Positions 8,047 through 16,043 of a stretch of DNA of 64,000 bases are shown piece after piece. This stretch comes from Streptomyces sp. 1331.2. GTDB lineage: Bacteria; Actinomycetota; Actinomycetes; Streptomycetales; Streptomycetaceae. The translations under genes were made by a program, and so were the position numbers. The notes under the pieces were generated by a model. That model saw only the letters and a list, made by a program, of their open reading frames with translations. It was not told the origin of the DNA and did not search any database. Each line of letters starts with the position of its first letter. Positions within the stretch are counted from its first letter, which is position 1. The stretch spans positions 6,875,001 through 6,939,000 of the forward strand of contig NZ_OBMJ01000001.1 in assembly GCF_900199205.1 (NCBI RefSeq). The letters run 5' to 3'.

Positions 8047-8445
8047 ATGAGAAGGCCGATGATGGAGTTCGGCTGCGCGAAGTGTTACGGAGAGGACGCG
8101 CAGGCCGTGTGGCGGGGGCAGCGGGAGCGGTTCGAGCACGAGGCCGAGGTCGTGGACGGCTCGCACTTCTCCGTCGCCGTCCGGCGCTGCCGGGACTGCT
8201 CGCAGCGGTTCGTCTGGATCTTCACCGAGTTCATCGACTGGATGGGCGGCGACGACGCCCAGTACGTGACGGTCATGCCGCTCACCGCCGCCGAGGCCAC
8301 CGGCCTGGTCACCGGCGCCCTCCACCCCCTGGACCTCGGCGCCCTCGGCCGGGACCGCCGCCGCCTGGACCACGACTGGCCCACCGGCGGGCCGGCGGCC
8401 CTGCAGTGGAATTCCGGGCCGTTCCTGGTCCGGGAAGGGCGCTGA
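8047..8445 (+). CDS. Hypothetical protein with two CxxC pairs
   Basis: 132-residue protein of unknown function. Residues FGCAKC near the N-terminus and RCRDC about 45 residues later form two Cys-x2-Cys pairs likely to bind one zinc, around a segment VDGSHFSVAV. The second half has WIFTEFIDW and ends in an acidic/basic tail. ATG at 8047 follows AGGAG with 7-base spacing; ATGs at 8059 and 8062 are also in frame. No signal peptide or membrane segment is seen. Small zinc-ribbon proteins of this sort are common in streptomycetes, but no role can be assigned. Confidence 0.65.
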   Translation: MRRPMMEFGCAKCYGEDAQAVWRGQRERFEHEAEVVDGSHFSVAVRRCRDCSQRFVWIFTEFIDWMGGDDAQYVTVMPLTAAEATGLVTGALHPLDLGALGRDRRRLDHDWPTGGPAALQWNSGPFLVREGR

Positions 8446-8566
8446 GGCGCCGCAGGGGAGGCGCCGCAGGGGTCGGAGCGGGGGGATCGGGGTGTTGATC
8501 GGCTGTCTACCGGCTGCTGTGAGCATGTGGTCGTCCGGTCAGGCAGGAAAGCAAGGAGCGTCAGCA

Positions 8567-8788
8567 GTGTTACGAACGTTTGGTGTCCGCGCGGTGGTTG
8601 CCGGGGCGGCCGTGCTGGCCGTGGTGGTGGGCGCCTTCGCCCTGGGCACGGGGGATCCCGTACGGCATGGGACGCCGACCACGCCGCCGAGCCAGGTCTG
8701 CGGCGGGTCGGAGGACGTGCAGTGCCTGTCCGGGAAGATCGTCTGGAACGGGACCGGCCTCGTCGTCGTCAAGCCTCAGGGGGTGTGA
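8567..8788 (+). CDS. Small membrane-anchored or secreted protein with TTA second codon
   Basis: 73-residue protein. The N-terminus (VLRTFGVRAVVAGAAVLAVV) is a basic start followed by one long hydrophobic stretch, a signal peptide or anchor. The exported part is about 45 residues with a CGGSEDVQC cysteine pair. GTG at 8567 is chosen because AAGGAG lies 8 bases upstream; longer in-frame starts lack a ribosome site. The second codon is TTA, the rare leucine codon read only by the bldA tRNA in streptomycetes, so expression is probably tied to development. The last 20 bases overlap the end of the convergent SARP pseudogene. Confidence 0.6.
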   Translation: MLRTFGVRAVVAGAAVLAVVVGAFALGTGDPVRHGTPTTPPSQVCGGSEDVQCLSGKIVWNGTGLVVVKPQGV

Positions 8789-11116
8789 CGGGCCGGGCGG
8801 TGGCGGCCGGCTCGGTCGGTGCGGTCGGCAGCAGCGTTGCGACGGCGGACTCCGGAGCGCTCTGCGGGCCGAGCAGCAGGTGCGCCTGCTCCTCGTGCTG
8901 CCGCGCGGCCGCGTGATCACCGCGGGCCGTCATCGCGTTGGCCAACACCAGGTGGGCGAGGGCGCGTTCACGCTGTCGCCCACCCTTCGTTGCGAGAGCC
9001 AGGGCCCGCTCCGCGTGCTGCACGGCCTCGTCCACCCGTCCGAGCAGCCGCAGGACGTCCGCCAGCCGGCTCCGGGCGGCCGACTCGCGGTCCAGGTCCC
9101 CGGCCGGGCCGGCGCGGTCGATGCAGGAGCGCAGCTGCGCCGCGGCGTCGTCGAGCCGGTCCAGCACCTGGTAGGCGAGGCCGAGGACGTAGTGCACGTA
9201 CGCGGTCATCCCGGCGTCGGCGGTGGCGGTGGGGTTGTCTGCGGGTTCGGCGAGGAGCCGCCGGCAGGTGGCCGCCGCCTCGGCGGCGTGGCCGCTGCGG
9301 ATCCGGGACAGGGCCGCGTTCGCGGTGCTCGCCACCTCGCCCGAGCGGTGGCCGAGTCGGCGGGCGAGGGCCGCCGACTCGTCGAAGGCGGCGATCGCCT
9401 CCTCGTGCCGCCCCTCGGCCTGGGCGATCAGGCCCAGGTCGTTCAGAGCCTGCCGGTGCACGGCCCGGTCGCCCGCCTCCTGGCAGGCCCGGGCCGCCCG
9501 GCGGGCCTGGTCGCCCGCCTCGTCGAGCCGGGCCCGGGCCAGCAGGACGGTTCCCAGGAGGAAGCGGGAACGGCCCTCCGCGGCACGGTCGCCGCGCTCG
9601 ACCGCGGCGGCGATCAGCAGCCGGGCCGCCTCCTCCGCGCGGCCGCCGAAGGCGCCGAGGCCGAGCGGGCTGAGGGCGATCAGGAGGTCGATGGCGGAGC
9701 GTAGTTCGGCCGTCTCAGTCGCTTCAGCCGTATCGGGCGTCGGCGCGGTGGGCGCGTTCGCGTTCGCTTTCGCGTCCGTGGCGACGGCGGCCGCGAGGGC
9801 GATCGCTGCGGGGGTATCGGTTCGCGCCCACCGGCGGGCGTGCGGCAGATCCTTGAAGACCGGGCGGGCAGGCAGCGCCCCGCCGAAGACCTCGGCCACC
9901 GGGTCGCCGGGGACGGCGAGGGCGAAGGCCGTACGGGCCCGGCCGAGCAGCAGGGTCAGCAGCCGTTGGCGAGCAGCGGCTCGTTCGGCAGGGCCACGCC
10001 GCAGTGACGTCCGGCGGGCGAAGGCGCGGACCAGGTCGTGGAAGCGGTAGCGGCCGGGGGCCGTCGACTCCAGGAGCGCCTGGTCCACCAGCGACTCCGC
10101 CAGGCGCTCCGCCTGGTCGTCGGGCAGCCCCAGGACGGCGGCCGCCGACGCCAGGCCGATGTCCGGCTCCACCCAGGAGAGTTTGCGGAAGGCGGTGGCC
10201 AGGGGTGGTTCGAGCAGCAGGTAGCCGAGCTCGAAGACCTGCTCGATGGCGACGGTCCGGGTGCGCAGCGCGGTGATGCCCACGCGGTCGTCGGCCAGGC
10301 GCCGGACGAGATCGCCGATCGGTCGGTGGGGCGCCGAGACGAGTTGGGCTGCGGCGATCCGTACCGCGAGCGGGAGCCGGCCGCAGGCCTCGACCAGCAG
10401 CTCGGCCTGGTCGTTCTGGGCGGCCCGGCGTGCCGGGCCGATGACCGAGTCGAGCAGGCTGATCGCTTCGTCCTTGCTGAACACGTCCAGGGCGAGGTGC
10501 AGGACGGACGGCACGCTGCTGAGCATCGTGCGGCTGGTGACGAGCACCGCGCAGTCGGGGGAGCCGGGGAGGAGTGGCTGGACCTGGGCGTCGTCGCGGG
10601 CGTTGTCGAGGAGGAGCAGCAGCCGTTTGTCGGCGGTGATGGTCCGGAACAGTGCGGACCGGCCGGGGAGGTCCTTGGGGACGGCCTCGGGGCGGACGCC
10701 GAGGGTGGTGAGGAAGTCCGCGAGGATGTCGGACGGGCTGGCGGGCACCAGGTCGGCGCCGCGGAGGTCCGCGAGGGGTCGACGGCCAGTCGGTAGCCAC
10801 CCGCCTGGGAGACCAGGACAGTGGGGGATTCGCGGGCCGGCTCCAGCAACTTCCGTAACTGGGAGACGTAGGAGCGGAGGGTGACGGTGGGAGAGCCGGG
10901 CGGTTGCTCGCCCCACAGGTCGGCGATCAGCTCATCCACGGTGACGACTGAGTCCGGCCGCAGAAGAAGGGCGGCCAGAACGGCCCGCTGCCGCGGCGCA
11001 CCCAGTTGGATGGCAGCATCGGCGCGCTGCACCCGCAGCGCGCCGAGTAAGGAGAAGCTGAGTGGATTCGGGCCAGGGACTGTCCGCAAGACATCCTCCG
11101 TGATCTGAGCCAGCAT
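8769..11116 (-). pseudogene. AfsR/SARP-family regulator disrupted by internal deletion and frameshift
   Basis: The first ~115 codons (from ATG at 11116) encode a SARP DNA-binding domain: SFSLLGALRVQRADAAIQLG, PRQRAVLAALLL, TVDELIADLWGE and LRSYVSQLRKLLEPARESP up to AGGYRLAVDP. At about 10.78 kb the homology jumps to another frame and resumes inside an NB-ARC domain with DLRGADLVPASPSDILADFL, then RLLLLLDNARDDAQVQPLLP and CAVLVTSRTML, continuing into helical TPR-like repeats to a stop at 8769. The bacterial transcriptional activation domain and the P-loop (GxxGxGKT) expected between these parts are absent. Full-length relatives exceed 900 residues. It is therefore read as a decayed regulator, though the two halves could still be translated separately. 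Confidence 0.75.
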
Positions 11117-11170
11117 CAGATCGCTGACCGAGCTACATCTTCGCTTGCGGAGAGTCCGAGTACAACATAG

Positions 11171-11640
11171 TCAGGCGGTGCCCGACTTCCGGGACAGTCG
11201 AGCAGCTTGGATTGCGGCGAGAGAGTCGGAGGGGCTGGGTGCAGTGTTCCGGAGGTGTCTCCAGTCCTGCTTCCAGCGCAGAACCTCGTCGGGATTGCTG
11301 GAGAACAGCGCCCCGAGTTCGGATTCCGAGTAGAGAAGAGTCGACCAGTCGGGAAGCAGGAGCATGATGGCCGGCCAGGCAAACGAGCGGTCCTCTCCGC
11401 GTGCGAATGGAAGGATCTGGAGCGTGATGTTCGGACGCTTGGCGAGATCTTCAAGTCGCTGAAGCTGCCCAATTGTCACGGCGTCGCCGCCGACTCACGT
11501 GTGGATTCAGCTCTCGTCCGGAACGAAATGCAACTGCGGTGCGTTTGGTCTCTCTAGAATGCGCTGGCGCGAGAGGGCGAATGCGGTGCGTTCGTTAGCT
11601 TGACTCTGGCTGATTGTGCCGCTGTACGCGGAGGAATTGT
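11171..11640 (-). pseudogene. Remnant of a DUF5753-type (XRE partner) regulator with two in-frame stops
   Basis: On the minus strand one frame reads NSSAYSGTISQSQANERTAF, ALSRQRILERPNAPQLHFVP, then DES-stop-IHT-stop-VGGDAVTIGQLQRLEDLA, KRPNITLQILPF and continues to a stop at 11171. The pattern matches the ligand-binding C-terminal domain (DUF5753) of streptomycete XRE regulators. TGA codons at 11507-11509 and 11495-11497 interrupt it, and the N-terminal HTH is missing because the sequence runs into a different fragment near 11640. The part after the stops could start at GTG 11479 (102 codons), but it lacks DNA-binding residues. Confidence 0.65.
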
Positions 11641-11734
11641 GAAGCGCCGCCGTCCTCCCCCTACCGGCCCTCGACCATCGGGGAGCGGGTCTTCGACGTC
11701 CGCTCGGGGTGCTGGGCCACCTTCGTGACTCCTC

Positions 11735-11754
11735 CCCCCGGATGAATCCGGGGG
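11735..11754 (-). other. IS605-type right-end hairpin / candidate omega-RNA 3' element
   Basis: CCCCCGGAT / ATCCGGGGG form a 9-bp stem 17 bases beyond the stop of the TnpB remnant. In IS200/IS605-type elements such a subterminal hairpin marks the right end, and the overlapping transcript acts as the guide RNA of TnpB. On the minus strand sequence beyond it (GGAGTCACGAAGGTGGCC) would be the element edge and guide region. Assignment rests on position and shape. Confidence 0.5.
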
Positions 11755-11770
11755 CTTCTCCTGTCGGTGG

Positions 11771-12068
11771 CTAGGCCACGGCGGGAAGGACCAGCCCGGC
11801 CCTGATCGCGACGTTCAGTGCGCCTACGCGGTCGGCGTTGTCGGTGTGCCCGCACTTGACGCATTTGGAAGGTTGCTTGGTTGGGGCGGTTGTCCGCGCT
11901 GATGTGCCCGCACGCTGAGCGGGGGCAGGTGCGGGAGCTGTTGCGGGCGTCCACGGGGATCACGATGCGACCGGCGCTTCCAGCCTTGTTCGCGAGGACG
12001 CCCAGGAAACACCCCCAACCCGCGTCCAGGATGCTCTTGTTCAGCCCGGCCTTGGCCGCAGCGCCGTT
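11771..12068 (-). pseudogene. C-terminal remnant of IS605-family TnpB, frameshifted
   Basis: Minus-strand residues NGAAAKAGLNKSILDAGWGC, FLGVLANKAGSAGRIVIPVD and RNSSRTCPRSACGHISADNR correspond to the RuvC and zinc-finger part of TnpB. A one-base insertion near 11865 shifts the frame, after which KCVKCGHTDNADRVGALNVA and IRAGLVLPAVA-stop continue in the next frame. The third catalytic aspartate (DNADRVGA) is retained. The first cysteine pair reads CPRSAC instead of the usual CPxC, two residues longer. The N-terminal half is absent. The end hairpin follows at 11735-11754. Confidence 0.75.
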
Positions 12069-12218
12069 CGGCAGGAAACTGCCGGGTGTCTCGGGGTCGG
12101 GCCTGGGTATCGACTGGCGCTCGGCGAAGGCCACCGGCGTCGTCCTGATCGACCTCGGGGCCGCCCGGCCGGACGTCATCGAGCGGCTGGTCGTCGTCCT
12201 CCGCAGAGGTATGCGGCC

Positions 12219-12395
12219 GTAGTCGGCGCCGGCGTCATCGTCGTCGGGGGGCTCGTGATCGCGGGTGCCGTCCTCGTCGCGATCCCCGAGGGTGTCCCCA
12301 CCTCCGCGACGGCGCTCGCCTTCGTCCTCATCTTCCTGACCGCATCAACGGGCGGATTCGCCCTCGCCGCAGGGTGGATAAGGACACGGCCCTAG
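12219..12395 (+). pseudogene. Membrane-protein fragment without a start
   Basis: A 58-codon open stretch reads VVGAGVIVVGGLVIAGAVLV then AIPEGVPTSATALAFVLIFL and ends WIRTRP-stop: two hydrophobic helices separated by a short turn. It has no credible start. Upstream, a different frame reads GVVLIDLGAARPDVIERLVV, so a one-base frameshift near 12.2 kb may separate two parts of one small membrane protein. It lies next to the truncated TnpB remnant. Identity unknown. Confidence 0.3.
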
Positions 12396-12473
12396 CCACC
12401 AGCGCGGGCTTCGAGAACCTCGAAGCCCGCGCCGCGTTAAACCCGCGCGACTCCGGCGGTCGTCCCCGCGACA

Positions 12474-13220
12474 ATGGCCGCCATGGAAGCAGTCGAACTC
12501 GTCGTCGCCCACAACGAGCGCGCGACCCTCCGCGTCGGCGACGTGTTCCTGAAGGTCGACGCCGACCAGGCCCGCACCGACATCGAGGTCGAGGCGATGG
12601 CCCTGGCACCGGTCCCGACCCCCGAAGTCCTGTGGCGCAAACCGCCCGTGCTCGCACTCGCCGCTCTCCCCGGCACGGCGCTCGGCCGCCTCGGCGAGCC
12701 GTCGACCGCCTCGCCCGCGGCGTGGGCGGCCGCCGGAGCCGCCGTCCGGAGGCTGCACGACGCGCCGCTGCCGCCCTGGCCCGGTCGGAGTGTTGACGAG
12801 CTCGCCTCGGGCCTCGACGACGAATGCGCCTGGCTCCTGGCGAACGACGTGCTCCCGGCCGACCTGGTCACCCGCAACCGCCGCATCGCCGGGCGTGCGC
12901 TGCGCCCGTGGACACCGGCGTTCATCCACGGGGACCTGCAGGTCGCCCACATCTTTGTCGCCGGTGACGAGGTCACCGGCGTGATCGACTGGTCCGAAGC
13001 GAGCCGGGGCGACGCCCTCTTCGACCTCGCCGTCCTGACCCTCGGGCACCAGGAACACCTCGGCGACGTCCTCGCCGGCTACGGCACCGATGTCGACCTC
13101 GACGTGATCCGCGCCTGGTGGTCCCTGCGCAGCCTGCTGGCGGTCCGCTGGCTGATCGAGCACGGCTTCGACCCGAACTCGCCGGGCTGCGAGTTCGACG
13201 TCCTGAGATCCCAACTCTGA
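12474..13220 (+). CDS. Aminoglycoside phosphotransferase family protein
   Basis: 248-residue small-molecule kinase of the APH/choline kinase fold. The catalytic loop reads FIHGDLQVAHIFV (His, Asp at about residues 152-154) and the metal-binding loop VTGVIDWSEASRGDALFDLA carries the DFG-like aspartate. The N-terminal lobe is short, with a phosphate-loop lysine in VFLKVDAD. Family members phosphorylate aminoglycosides, homoserine or other hydroxyl substrates; the substrate here is unknown, so drug resistance should not be assumed. Neither ATG 12474 nor ATG 12483 has a clear ribosome site. It is convergent with the kinase gene, with 10 bases between the stops. Confidence 0.75.
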   Translation: MAAMEAVELVVAHNERATLRVGDVFLKVDADQARTDIEVEAMALAPVPTPEVLWRKPPVLALAALPGTALGRLGEPSTASPAAWAAAGAAVRRLHDAPLPPWPGRSVDELASGLDDECAWLLANDVLPADLVTRNRRIAGRALRPWTPAFIHGDLQVAHIFVAGDEVTGVIDWSEASRGDALFDLAVLTLGHQEHLGDVLAGYGTDVDLDVIRAWWSLRSLLAVRWLIEHGFDPNSPGCEFDVLRSQL

Positions 13221-13230
13221 GACGGGCGGC

Positions 13231-14568
13231 CTACACCGTGGGCGTGGTGCGCTTCGAGGAGGGGAAGCGGACGAGGCCGTAGACGAGGCACGCGGCTCCG
13301 AACAGGTAGGTGTACACGCCGTAGCTGATCGGGCCGATGCCGTGGCGGCTTGCCAGCATGCTGAAGAAGAGGACGATGATCGCGGTGTTGACGACCGCCG
13401 CAACACCGTGCAGGTACCGGGGCCAGCGCGGGACGGGGCGCGTGCGTCCGCGGCGCGCGAAGTAGAGCGCTGTCGCACAGGTGGCGGAGCCGAAGGCGGC
13501 GGCTGCGACGTACGGCCAGGAGCCCCGGGCCATGCTCGTGATGGCGACCGACGACCCCACCGTGGGCGGAAGGAACATGGCGAGGGCCAGGGCCGCGATG
13601 GCCAGCCAGAAGGGGAGGACGGAGGGCCGACGGGCCGGCGGAAGAGCGGGCGTCGGCGCGGCTGCGCTCGGCGGGGCGATCGCCGTGCCGGGCAGGGCGC
13701 GGGCGACGGGGGTGGGGAGCCAGGCCGTCGGCTGCGGGGCGTCGACCTCGGTGGGTGTCCGGTTCTCGACCGTCACCAGGGCGAGTTCCTGGATGAGGGC
13801 GGTCACCGTCGGCCGCTGTGCGGGGTCCTTGGCCAGGCAGCGGGCGATGATCTCCAGCCCCTGCGGTAGCTGCGAGAGGTCCGGTTCCTCGTACGCGATG
13901 CGGAAGTTGAGGGCCTGGGCCGAGCCGGTGCCGAACGGGCCGGTGCCGGTGGCCGCGTAGGCCAGCACGGCGCCGAGGGCGAACACGTCGGTGGCGGGGG
14001 TGACGGGCGCTCCGGTGAGCTGTTCGGGGGCCATGAAGCCGGGGGTGCCGACGATCATCCCGGTGCGGGTGAGCGCGGTGGCTTCGGCGGCCACCGAGAT
14101 GCCGAAGTCGACCACCCGGGGGCCGTCCGGGGCGAGCAGGACGTTGGAGGGCTTGAGGTCGCGGTGGACCAGGTCGGCGGCGTGGACGGCCTCCAGTGCC
14201 TCGGCGAGGCCCGCGCCGAGGGCCCGTACGGAGTCCACCGGCCAGGGGCCGTGGGTGGCTATGGCCTGGTCCAGGGGCATGCCGGGGACGTAGGCGGTGG
14301 CGAGCCAGGGGGTCGCGCCCTCGGGGTCGGCGTCGACCACGGCGGCGGTGAAGAAGCCGTTGACCCGCCGGGCGGAGGCCACCTCGCGGGCGAACCTGCG
14401 GCGGAACTCCGGGTCCTGGGCGAGTTCGGGCCGGACCACCTTCACCGCGACCGCCCGCCCGCTGGGCGACTGCCCGAGGTAGACCCGGCCCATCCCGCCG
14501 GCGCCCAGCAGCCCGGTGATCCGGTACCGCCCCACCTGCCGCGGGTCGGTCGGCTGCAGCTCGTCCAC
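13231..14568 (-). CDS. Serine/threonine protein kinase, PknB-like, with C-terminal membrane domain
   Basis: 445-residue Hanks-type kinase. Glycine loop LGAGGMGRVYLG is at residues 21-32, ATP lysine in VAVKVV at 43, HRDLKPSN at 135-142 with catalytic D137, DFG at 154-156, and the activation segment TRTGMIVGTPGFMAPEQL. After a Pro/Ala linker (about 290-340) come four hydrophobic helices to the C-terminus, starting FWLAIAALALAMFLPP; no PASTA or other extracellular sensor domain is present. GTG at 14568 follows GAGGGGAG with 7-base spacing. Such kinases phosphorylate regulators, but no target is evident nearby. Confidence 0.88.
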   Translation of the reverse strand: MDELQPTDPRQVGRYRITGLLGAGGMGRVYLGQSPSGRAVAVKVVRPELAQDPEFRRRFAREVASARRVNGFFTAAVVDADPEGATPWLATAYVPGMPLDQAIATHGPWPVDSVRALGAGLAEALEAVHAADLVHRDLKPSNVLLAPDGPRVVDFGISVAAEATALTRTGMIVGTPGFMAPEQLTGAPVTPATDVFALGAVLAYAATGTGPFGTGSAQALNFRIAYEEPDLSQLPQGLEIIARCLAKDPAQRPTVTALIQELALVTVENRTPTEVDAPQPTAWLPTPVARALPGTAIAPPSAAAPTPALPPARRPSVLPFWLAIAALALAMFLPPTVGSSVAITSMARGSWPYVAAAAFGSATCATALYFARRGRTRPVPRWPRYLHGVAAVVNTAIIVLFFSMLASRHGIGPISYGVYTYLFGAACLVYGLVRFPSSKRTTPTV

Positions 14569-14725
14569 CAGGCTCTCCCCTCGCCCCGTGCATTCCGGCT
14601 CAGCGTGATTACACACCAAGGCGGCTCGCATGCGCACCCTGTCGGCGGGTGGACGTGGGTGCCGGCGCGGCAACCAGCGCGGGATCCAAGGGGGTTCTCG
14701 GAGCCCGCGCCGAAGTGGCCGGTTC

Positions 14726-15172
14726 TCAGACGCCGTTGAGGGCGTAGCTGCGGAAGGTCGCGAGGAGCGGCAGGACTTCGGTCTTGCTCGGGTCCTCGGT
14801 GACGGCCCGCATCGCGTCGATCACCGTATGGGCGATGATCTTGGTGACGCCGAGGTCGTCGGGGGCGGCCACGGCGCCCCAGGCCTTGAGGGTCTGGGTG
14901 AGCAGGGCGCTCATCCTCGCTCCGATGTTGGAGCTGACCGCGTCGGAGATCTCGGCGATCTCCTCGTCGCTCATGCTGGAGCGCAGGCCGAAGGCGAGCG
15001 CCATCAGGGTGTCCATCGCGTGCTCGCCGTACGCGGCGACCAGCGCCGGCAACGGCTGTTCACCGGTGCTGCCCGCCGCAAGGGCGGACAGTGCCTCGTC
15101 GTCGTCCTTCCACGCCGCCTCCAGGGCGGCCAAGGCCCGCAGGGCCTCGTCCACGGTCAGCCCGTCTGTCAT
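14726..15172 (-). CDS. Hypothetical helical protein
   Basis: 148-residue acidic protein without recognised domain. It is predominantly alpha-helical by composition, with Ala/Leu-rich segments such as EALRALAALEAAWKDDDEAL and ALVAAYGEHAMDTLMALAFG, and no signal peptide, membrane helix or cysteine. ATG at 15172 is the first in-frame start, but its ribosome site is weak. It lies between the kinase gene and the end of the biotin operon, transcribed in the same direction as both. Function unknown. Confidence 0.5.
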   Translation of the reverse strand: MTDGLTVDEALRALAALEAAWKDDDEALSALAAGSTGEQPLPALVAAYGEHAMDTLMALAFGLRSSMSDEEIAEISDAVSSNIGARMSALLTQTLKAWGAVAAPDDLGVTKIIAHTVIDAMRAVTEDPSKTEVLPLLATFRSYALNGV

Positions 15173-15224
15173 GGAAGGAACGGTATTCAGCCACCGGCAC
15201 CCATGGCCATGCTTCGGACGGAGA

Positions 15225-16043
15225 TCACACCTTCGAGCGAAGCAGGGTGGGTTCGGGCCGATGGACGTGGGCGAAGTGCTCCGCGTCCCAACTGCCGCCC
15301 AGTTCGGGGGCGAGCGAGGTGGCGGCGAGGGCGGCGAAGTCCTCGGCCTGTCCTGCCCGTTCCGGCAGGGCGCCGAGCAGCGGGGCCCCGGCCGAGCGCG
15401 GCAGGTCGGCCAGGTTGCAGCGTTCGGCCAGGCCGGGGGCTGCGGGCCAGGAGCCGACCACGACACCGGTGAGGGGGAGCCGTCGGGCCGCCAGCGCCTC
15501 CGCGGTGAGGGCGACGATGTTGAGCGTGCCGAGCCCCGCCGAGGCGATCAGCAGGACCTCGGCCGGCAGCCCGGCGTCGAGGACGGCCCGGGCCTGGTCG
15601 GCGAGGGTACGGCCCTCGTCGTCGTAGCGGACCAGCAGGCCGCCCGCGCCTTCGACCAGGACCAGGTCGTGGCCGGCGGCGAGTTCGGCGACCTCGGACA
15701 CCACCTGGGCGGGGGAGAGGTACGGCAGTCCGGACCGCCGCGCGGCGGTGTCGGGTGCCAGCGGCTCGGGATAGCGGGCGAGTTCACGGATCGTCAGCTG
15801 GTCATCCGTCAAGGCGCCGGTGAGGCGCCGGACTTCGGCCGCGTCGCCGGGCTCCTCGTCGGTCACACCGGTCTGCCCCGGCTTGAGGACGGCGACCTTC
15901 CGGCCCGCGCGCAGCGCCGCCGAGGCGAGGGCCGCAGTGGCGACGGTCTTCCCGACGTCGGTGTTCGTCCCCGTCACGAACAGGATGCGGGCCGCCGTCC
16001 CGGCATCGTCGTGCGAGGTCGTCCCCCGGTCCTGCGCGCTCAT
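15225..16043 (-). CDS. bioD: Dethiobiotin synthase
   Basis: 272-residue ATP-dependent carboxylase that closes the ureido ring of dethiobiotin from 7,8-diaminopelargonate, the third step of the biotin pathway. The P-loop reads FVTGTNTDVGKTVATAAL at about residues 21-38; the substrate-loop lysine is in VLKPGQTG and the second conserved motif in LVLVEGAGGLLVRYDD. About 20 extra residues precede the core. Its ATG overlaps the bioA stop (ATGA), indicating coupled translation as the last gene of bioB-bioA-bioD. Confidence 0.92.
   Translation of the reverse strand: MSAQDRGTTSHDDAGTAARILFVTGTNTDVGKTVATAALASAALRAGRKVAVLKPGQTGVTDEEPGDAAEVRRLTGALTDDQLTIRELARYPEPLAPDTAARRSGLPYLSPAQVVSEVAELAAGHDLVLVEGAGGLLVRYDDEGRTLADQARAVLDAGLPAEVLLIASAGLGTLNIVALTAEALAARRLPLTGVVVGSWPAAPGLAERCNLADLPRSAGAPLLGALPERAGQAEDFAALAATSLAPELGGSWDAEHFAHVHRPEPTLLRSKV

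Noticed and set aside
11207..11557. Plus-strand frame of 116 codons over the DUF5753 remnant
   Set aside because: The opposite strand shows recognisable DUF5753 sequence; this frame has no family resemblance or ribosome site.
3976..12400. Genomic island bounded by the two TnpB remnants
   Set aside because: The genes between them have normal codon bias and include housekeeping-type pepP; no integrase, attachment repeats or tRNA end was seen.
12474..13220. Aminoglycoside resistance determinant
   Set aside because: The HGD and DW motifs fix the fold but not the substrate; many such chromosomal proteins phosphorylate other compounds.
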